From NCBI RefSeq assembly GCF_007752135.1, contig NZ_CP036298.1:62001-126000 (forward strand): DNA of 64,000 bases. Direction: 5' to 3'. This document shows, one piece after another, positions 59,527-64,000 of the stretch (the first letter of the stretch is position 1; every line of letters starts with the position of its first letter). The position numbers and the translations under genes were made by a program. This DNA is from Aureliella helgolandensis. GTDB taxonomy: Bacteria > Planctomycetota > Planctomycetia > Pirellulales > Pirellulaceae. Under the pieces are notes generated by a model, which saw only the letters and a program-made list of their open reading frames with translations, had not been told where the DNA came from and made no database searches.

Positions 59527-61524
59527 CTATCGGTCAACTGGCACAAGCTTGGAAGTTCGGCCCAAGGTGGCTTCAGCTGCAGAATTGCTGTGATCCAAGG
59601 TGAAGGGGCCCAGTTGCTTGTCGAGATGCATGAGCAAGACGGTGTCCTCGGAAGGTGTCACTACCGTTTCAGGCGTGAAGTCTCCCGAGTAAAGAGCCGC
59701 TTTGGACAGTCGGACTTCATCGATTTTGCCTTGGAATGCGCGGGTCGGTGTGCCGCTTTGATTGGGATCGGCACCGATGAATAGTGGTAGGTCGTTGAAC
59801 CGACGCTTACCCTCGGCTGCGACATTCGCCACTTCCTTGCCGTTGATAAACAGCTTGAGGGACGAACCGTCGAATTGGCCAGCAACGTGCGTCCACTGGT
59901 CGAGGCTCAGGACATCTTTAGCTTTGGCGCTCACGTAGCGACCGCCAACGTGCAGGTCGAACTGAGGCACTCCTTCATCGCAGAAGATCGCGTATTCGGA
60001 AGACTGGGTCTTGGCGATCAATCCGCTGAAGCCGGCCAGCTGAGTTGGTTGTACCCAAGCCTCCAGCGTCATTGGGCCATCTTCCATTTTGATATCGTCG
60101 GAAGCGATGCGAACCGCCCCCTGCTCATTCTCAACTAGCAAGCAATGGGGTGTGCTGTTCGCAAAATAATCGGCGGGAACTTCACCCAACTGCAATTCAA
60201 TGGGAGCGATGACGGCAGGCAAGCGAACTCGCGCGGTTTGGCTGATGTACTCGAGTTCCATGCGGACCGCTGGAATGGCGAAATGCTCTGTATTGCCCGC
60301 TTGGCGATGCAGGCTGAACGTGACTTCACGCGTCTCCTTGGGGGCCAAGGTGAAGTGTTCATGGTCGAGCGTGGACATCCAGTAGGTGGACTTGTTGCCG
60401 GTATCAAACATCAACGTTACATCCGCCTCACGTGGGCAGGGATTGGTAAGCGTGTAGGTCACTTCGCCAGTCGACGATCCGTCGGCTTGCAGGACGGTGG
60501 CGTCGCTCTTGGCGATCGGGCGAATGGACCGCGCCTGCGCCACTTCTGCTAGAAACTCTGGCGTAAAGTCGCGTGGGTCGATGACCGCTCCGATGGGCAA
60601 TGCCGAGACGCTGATGCGATCTTGGCGAACGGTGACCATGTTTAAGTGGTGCAAATAACCTGCGTCGGGAATGTCGCCGGAAAGATTGCCGCCGGTAGTG
60701 GCCAGCGTGTAGTATTCGATGCCGTCGGTGGGACCGTCGTAGCGCATGTGGTGGATGTGCCCCGCGAAAACGGCCGAGACATTGCCAGCTGCGACCAATT
60801 TTTGATGCACGAGGTTCCAATTGCTACCCGTGTAGCCGCCGCCGATCCAGCGTGGGTGGTGTAGGAATACAAACACGTGGTCTTGGCCACTGAGCTCTTT
60901 CAGTGCTTTGTCGAGGAATTCGAGCTGTGCATCGCTCATCATTTGCAGCGCGGCCTCGCTGAATCCCTTGCGGTTGGTGGCTGCATCTCCTTCGTCAGAG
61001 AAGAGTACGATAAAGCCTGCATTTTTGTGGCTGAAGGAGTACCACAGCGGGCCGAAATGCTTTTCGTAATTCGCTTCGTGCTGTCCCGCCGGGGCTGCAC
61101 CCTGGCCCCGCCAGTAGACGTCGTGATTTCCCGCCACGGGGAACCAACGCATCTTGAGTCGATTCATGATTTCCTGATATTCCGCCATTTGCTCCAGCCA
61201 CTCCGGCTCTTGGTTGTAGCCTTGGATGAGATCTCCCACCGTCATCACCAAGTCCGGGTCGAGCAGATTGCTGTCTTCGACCGCCTGTTCCAGGACTTTG
61301 AGACCGGCAGGGACTCCACCAGTGCGGTCACCGTAAACGATGAAGTGGAATACATCCTCGGCTTTAAGCGGTGGAATTACCTGGGCGTCCGTCCGAGTCG
61401 TCATGACCGTGGATGCATGAGCATGGGAATGCTCGCCGTCAGCCCCCTCATGGGCTAGGGCCAAGCATGGTAAAAGGAAGGCGGTCAAGCCTCCGAGGAA
61501 CGCGCGCGAGAGAATGGAGGGCAT
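59527..61524 (-). CDS. Secreted metallophosphoesterase with LamG domain
   Basis: 665 residues from ATG 61524. Signal peptide (FLGGLTAFLLPCLALA, about 9-24) followed by a His-rich stretch HEGADGEHSHAHAS that may bind metal. The calcineurin-like phosphoesterase domain is complete: FIVYGDRTGG (Asp66), LVMTVGDLIQGYNQ (Asp98), VAGNHDVYWRG (Asn133-His134), FVFLHHPRWIGGGYTGSNWN and VFAGHIHHMRYDG. After a beta-sandwich linker the C-terminal 180 residues form a LamG/concanavalin-like module (KMEDGPMTLEAWVQPTQLAG, YVSAKAKDVLSLDQWTHVAG, FDGSSLKLFINGKEVANVAA). The enzyme acts outside the cytoplasm, the LamG module perhaps holding it to a polysaccharide. Substrate unknown. Confidence 0.87.
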   Translation of the reverse strand: MPSILSRAFLGGLTAFLLPCLALAHEGADGEHSHAHASTVMTTRTDAQVIPPLKAEDVFHFIVYGDRTGGVPAGLKVLEQAVEDSNLLDPDLVMTVGDLIQGYNQEPEWLEQMAEYQEIMNRLKMRWFPVAGNHDVYWRGQGAAPAGQHEANYEKHFGPLWYSFSHKNAGFIVLFSDEGDAATNRKGFSEAALQMMSDAQLEFLDKALKELSGQDHVFVFLHHPRWIGGGYTGSNWNLVHQKLVAAGNVSAVFAGHIHHMRYDGPTDGIEYYTLATTGGNLSGDIPDAGYLHHLNMVTVRQDRISVSALPIGAVIDPRDFTPEFLAEVAQARSIRPIAKSDATVLQADGSSTGEVTYTLTNPCPREADVTLMFDTGNKSTYWMSTLDHEHFTLAPKETREVTFSLHRQAGNTEHFAIPAVRMELEYISQTARVRLPAVIAPIELQLGEVPADYFANSTPHCLLVENEQGAVRIASDDIKMEDGPMTLEAWVQPTQLAGFSGLIAKTQSSEYAIFCDEGVPQFDLHVGGRYVSAKAKDVLSLDQWTHVAGQFDGSSLKLFINGKEVANVAAEGKRRFNDLPLFIGADPNQSGTPTRAFQGKIDEVRLSKAALYSGDFTPETVVTPSEDTVLLMHLDKQLGPFTLDHSNSAAEATLGRTSKLVPVDR

Positions 61525-61991
61525 GGGGGCTCTTTTCGCTGAGAGTTTAGGCGGGTTGCAAGTGTCGACTCCATCACCTTAGCCGGTTCGCTTCGCCGCT
61601 CAAGGGTAGACTGTGTTCAAATACCGTTAAACTGTCTCTAGGTCTCCCGCGCGCCTCTCCGGCCGATTGCGATTGGTCGGAAGAGAATCTGCCGCGCGAG
61701 TGAGGCAGGAGAGTTGCCACGCGCTGGCCGGATTGCCCCAGCAGTCGTGTTCCCGTTTTTCGTGCCCTGTAATTTCGTGGCTGGATTTTCTCGACCGAGC
61801 TGGCGGTCGCCATTGGCATTCCGGGGGATTCAATTTCATTCGGCCGATGGCTAGCGCCAACGGCTCACGAAATCGATAGACTGTCACGCGTCGGATTGCG
61901 ATGCATGCGTTTGACTTCACCGATGCGAACAAGGTGACAAGCCCGCAAGCCACGATCCTCACCAATATTTTCACTGCGATTTTATTTTTTG
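61525..61991. other. Divergent promoter region, no gene seen
   Basis: 467 bases between the divergent metallophosphoesterase and D-threonine-aldolase-like genes. A GTG-started minus-strand frame (61974 to 61627) begins with a signal-peptide-like sequence but continues as basic, shadow-like sequence and is not called a gene. Confidence 0.35.
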
Positions 61992-63158
61992 ATGAACCCT
62001 ATGAACGCCACATCTGATTCCAGCCAACTCGCTACCTACCAGCTGAAAGATCCCCAGAAACTTACCACGCCATGTTTGCTGGTGTACCCTGAATTGATTG
62101 CGAGTAATCTACAAGAAATGCTGCGTTTGGCTGGTGGTGCTCAGCGATTGCGACCCCATGTGAAAACGCACAAAACATCGCAGATTATACGCATGGAATT
62201 GGAGGCGGGGATTACCAAGCATAAGTGTGCTACGCTCGGTGAAGCACTCATGTTGGCACGCGCGGGGGCAGCCGATGTGCTCATCGCCTATCCTCAAGTT
62301 GGCCCATCGATGGGATTGCTGGTCGACTTGTTGCAGCGTTTTCCTGAGACCCGTTTCAGTGTGACCGTCGATGATTTGAGCAACGCGCAGCAGTTGGAAC
62401 AATGCTTTTCGGATCGCAAGGCTCAGATTGACGTCATGCTCGACATGGACTCCGGCATGCATCGTACCGGTATCGCACCGGGGCCCTTGGCTGTGGAACT
62501 GTACGCCTTCCTCAGCCAATCCGAGTCACTTCATGCAGCGGGCTTGCATGTCTACGATGGCCAAAATCATCAGCCAAGTCGTATTGAACGCGAAGCGGCG
62601 GTAGCGGCACTCATGCAGCCTGTGCTCCGCTTTGTACGCGAGTTGCTCGCTGCAGGGTATTCCGTCCCAGCACTCGTGTGCGGTGGGACTCCGACTTTCC
62701 CAGTCTTTGCGAATTTTAAGTGTGAAGATCTACCGCTTTCCATTGAGCTCTCGCCTGGAACTTGCGTGCTCTCCGACTTTAACTACGGGCGAGACTACCA
62801 GGATATGAGTGGCATTCAGAATGCTGCGGTACTCATGACGCGGGTGATTTCCAAGCCAGAGGCCGGTCGCGTCACGGTGGACCTGGGGCACAAGGCGGTC
62901 TCCCCGGATCAACCGGCCGGTCACCGCTGCCACTTCCTGTGGCCTGCCGATGTTAAGGAAGTGGGGCATAGCGAGGAGCACTTGGTGCTTGAGACCTCGC
63001 AGGCGGAGCAATTGTCCGTGGGCGACGTTCTCTACGCACTGCCCGCTCACATCTGTCCCACGGTTGCCCTGCACAGTCACCTGCAAGTCGTCCGCCAGGG
63101 AGACGTCTGCGACTCGTGGCCGGTCGATGCTCGAGATCGTGTCTACTCTGGGTTTTAG
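61992..63158 (+). CDS. D-threonine aldolase/alanine racemase-fold PLP enzyme
   Basis: 388 residues from ATG 61992 (ATG 62001 is equally possible). Fold-type III PLP enzyme: TPCLLVYPELIASNLQEMLR, then the lysine motif RPHVKTHKTSQIIRMELEAG (about 55-74), where the first Lys binds PLP in this family. Further family signatures are VMLDMDSGMHRTGIAP, GLHVYDGQNH and VCGGTPTFPVF. The C-terminal metal site is suggested by HSEEHLVLE and AHICPTVALHSHLQVV, the EEH...HxCPTV pattern of D-threonine aldolases, which need a divalent metal. It probably cleaves a D-3-hydroxy-amino acid such as D-threonine. The gene is convergent with an SDR. Confidence 0.85.
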   Translation: MNPMNATSDSSQLATYQLKDPQKLTTPCLLVYPELIASNLQEMLRLAGGAQRLRPHVKTHKTSQIIRMELEAGITKHKCATLGEALMLARAGAADVLIAYPQVGPSMGLLVDLLQRFPETRFSVTVDDLSNAQQLEQCFSDRKAQIDVMLDMDSGMHRTGIAPGPLAVELYAFLSQSESLHAAGLHVYDGQNHQPSRIEREAAVAALMQPVLRFVRELLAAGYSVPALVCGGTPTFPVFANFKCEDLPLSIELSPGTCVLSDFNYGRDYQDMSGIQNAAVLMTRVISKPEAGRVTVDLGHKAVSPDQPAGHRCHFLWPADVKEVGHSEEHLVLETSQAEQLSVGDVLYALPAHICPTVALHSHLQVVRQGDVCDSWPVDARDRVYSGF

Positions 63159-63224
63159 AGTTCACGGGGGCAGTGCGTTTTTCGTGAGTACTTGGGGGGA
63201 AGTGCGGGGAGGGCAGCTCCAACC

Positions 63225-63947
63225 CTAGTACCAGCCTTGCGTCAGGGGTTTCACGACAAGTTCAGGGACATGGACCGAATCGGGTAAAGCAATCAATCCC
63301 ACTACCAACTCGGCCACATGTTCCGGCTGCAGGATACGCGCCTTGTGCTCCTCGGAGACAGGTGCAGGCCTCTGTTCAAGAAGCGGTGTATTCACTTCCC
63401 CCGGATAGATATTGGTGACGCGTACGCCATCCTCGGCCACTTCGTTGGCAACGCAGGTTCCCAGGGCGGTCATCGCAAACTTGCTGGCCGAGTACGCGAT
63501 GCCTCCGAGCGCGATCGCACGCTTGCCGGCGATTGAGGAGATGTTGATGATGAACCCATCTTTGCGTGCTCGCATGGCGGGCAGGACTGCATGCAGGCAG
63601 TTGTAAGCGCCGGTGGCGTTGATCGCAAAAATCTGATCCCACTGCTCGGGGAGCATGTCGGCCATGCTGCGATTTTTGATGTTGATGCCGGCCGCGTTGA
63701 TCATGACGTCGATTTGTCCGAGCTGCTCGGTTGCCCAGGCAAAGAACTCATGGGTGTCCTCGCGAGAGGCGACATCGATAGTCCGGGTGAGAATACTCGT
63801 CCCGCTGGCCGTCTCCTGGAGCGCCGCGATGCGCCGGCCGCCGACCACGACTTTCGCGCCAGCGGCGTCCAACTGGCGAGCCACGGCTTGCCCCATACCC
63901 GTTCCACCACCCACAATTACTACGCGTTTTCCTGCAATCTCGGCCAT
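63225..63947 (-). CDS. Short-chain dehydrogenase/reductase
   Basis: 240 residues from ATG 63947. Classical SDR motifs: cofactor site VVIVGGGTGMGQAVARQLDA (about 9-28), NAAGIN at about 87, and the catalytic Ser-Tyr-Lys in NISSIAGKRAIALGGIAYSA followed by SKFAM. The Arg pair in VVGGRRIAAL favours NADP over NAD. The end carries PELVVKPLTQGWY. Substrate unknown. It lies convergently 66 bases from the D-threonine-aldolase-like gene; a 3-hydroxy-amino-acid pathway would make sense of the two but is not shown. Confidence 0.9.
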   Translation of the reverse strand: MAEIAGKRVVIVGGGTGMGQAVARQLDAAGAKVVVGGRRIAALQETASGTSILTRTIDVASREDTHEFFAWATEQLGQIDVMINAAGINIKNRSMADMLPEQWDQIFAINATGAYNCLHAVLPAMRARKDGFIINISSIAGKRAIALGGIAYSASKFAMTALGTCVANEVAEDGVRVTNIYPGEVNTPLLEQRPAPVSEEHKARILQPEHVAELVVGLIALPDSVHVPELVVKPLTQGWY

Positions 63948-64000
63948 CGGTCGACTCTTTTCTTTAGATGTATTACGCCTCAGACGGAGAGGGGCCTCAG

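Noticed and set aside
61627-61974. 115-codon minus-strand frame with a signal-like start
   Set aside because: GTG start without a ribosome site, body rich in Arg and Ser with no recognisable fold, and it fills a divergent promoter region. Kept as unlikely.

Overview
This 64 kb window looks like a chromosome segment of a planctomycete, most likely of the Pirellulales (Rhodopirellula/Pirellula-like). The evidence is a DUF1549/DUF1553 cytochrome gene followed by a DUF1501 gene, a secreted sulfatase, a planctomycete-type ECF sigma factor, a Ser/Thr kinase with a membrane tail, the head of a 'GFTLVELLVVIAI' prepilin next to a carboxypeptidase-regulatory-like lipoprotein, and FG-GAP and PQQ-like propeller proteins. 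I found no rRNA, tRNA, CRISPR array, phage gene or transposase.

Layout. 1-3.9 kb: a TPR/cytochrome c protein running off the left edge, divergent from an FG-GAP lipoprotein with its own CxxCH motif; then a small lipoprotein fused at its 5' end to a prepilin-gene remnant. 4.5-8.3 kb: Nudix CoA pyrophosphatase, HD/nucleotidyltransferase protein, ECF sigma factor, a small unknown protein and a TatD-like hydrolase. 8.4-13.7 kb (minus): Ser/Thr kinase, TupA-like ATP-grasp protein, GT2 glycosyltransferase and an FAD-dependent halogenase-like enzyme. 14.1-24.7 kb (minus): a complete cbb3 oxidase operon in the order ccoNO fusion-ccoQ-ccoP-ccoG-ccoH-safE-like-ccoI-ccoS-dihaem lipoprotein, mostly joined by 4-base ATGA overlaps. 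25.3-32.4 kb (minus): sulfatase, DUF3565 protein, DUF1501 protein, PSCyt1 cytochrome and a coiled-coil membrane protein. 32.6-39 kb: PAP2 phosphatase, hflK-hflC, and recO-BamD-like-lptE. 39-49.8 kb: response regulator, moaB, a SWIM-SNF2 helicase, mfd, an Nramp-like transporter with altered metal-site residues, and arfB. 49.9-51.2 kb: an array of seven and a half 176-bp direct repeats. 51.2-57.4 kb (minus): DUF2760 protein and two Hsp70-like proteins, with a repeat-filled gap between the first and the second. 58-64 kb: PQQ-like propeller protein, metallophosphoesterase-LamG protein, D-threonine aldolase-like enzyme and an SDR.

How the parts work together. The cco operon encodes a high-affinity terminal oxidase with copper delivery (CcoI, SafE-like), assembly factors (CcoG, CcoH, CcoS) and an extra electron-carrier candidate. 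recO-BamD-like-lptE and the PAP2/hflKC region serve genome maintenance and envelope quality control. The DUF2760-Hsp70-Hsp70 set is a chaperone module of unknown client.

The least explained structures are non-coding. One is the 176-bp array between the convergent arfB and hsp70 genes, with strong hairpins in every unit. The other is a 116-bp MITE-like family with terminal inverted repeats. One copy of that family sits in one half of a tandem duplication whose other half preserves the empty site. Start sites, family calls and motif positions come from reading the sequence; no database search was possible.
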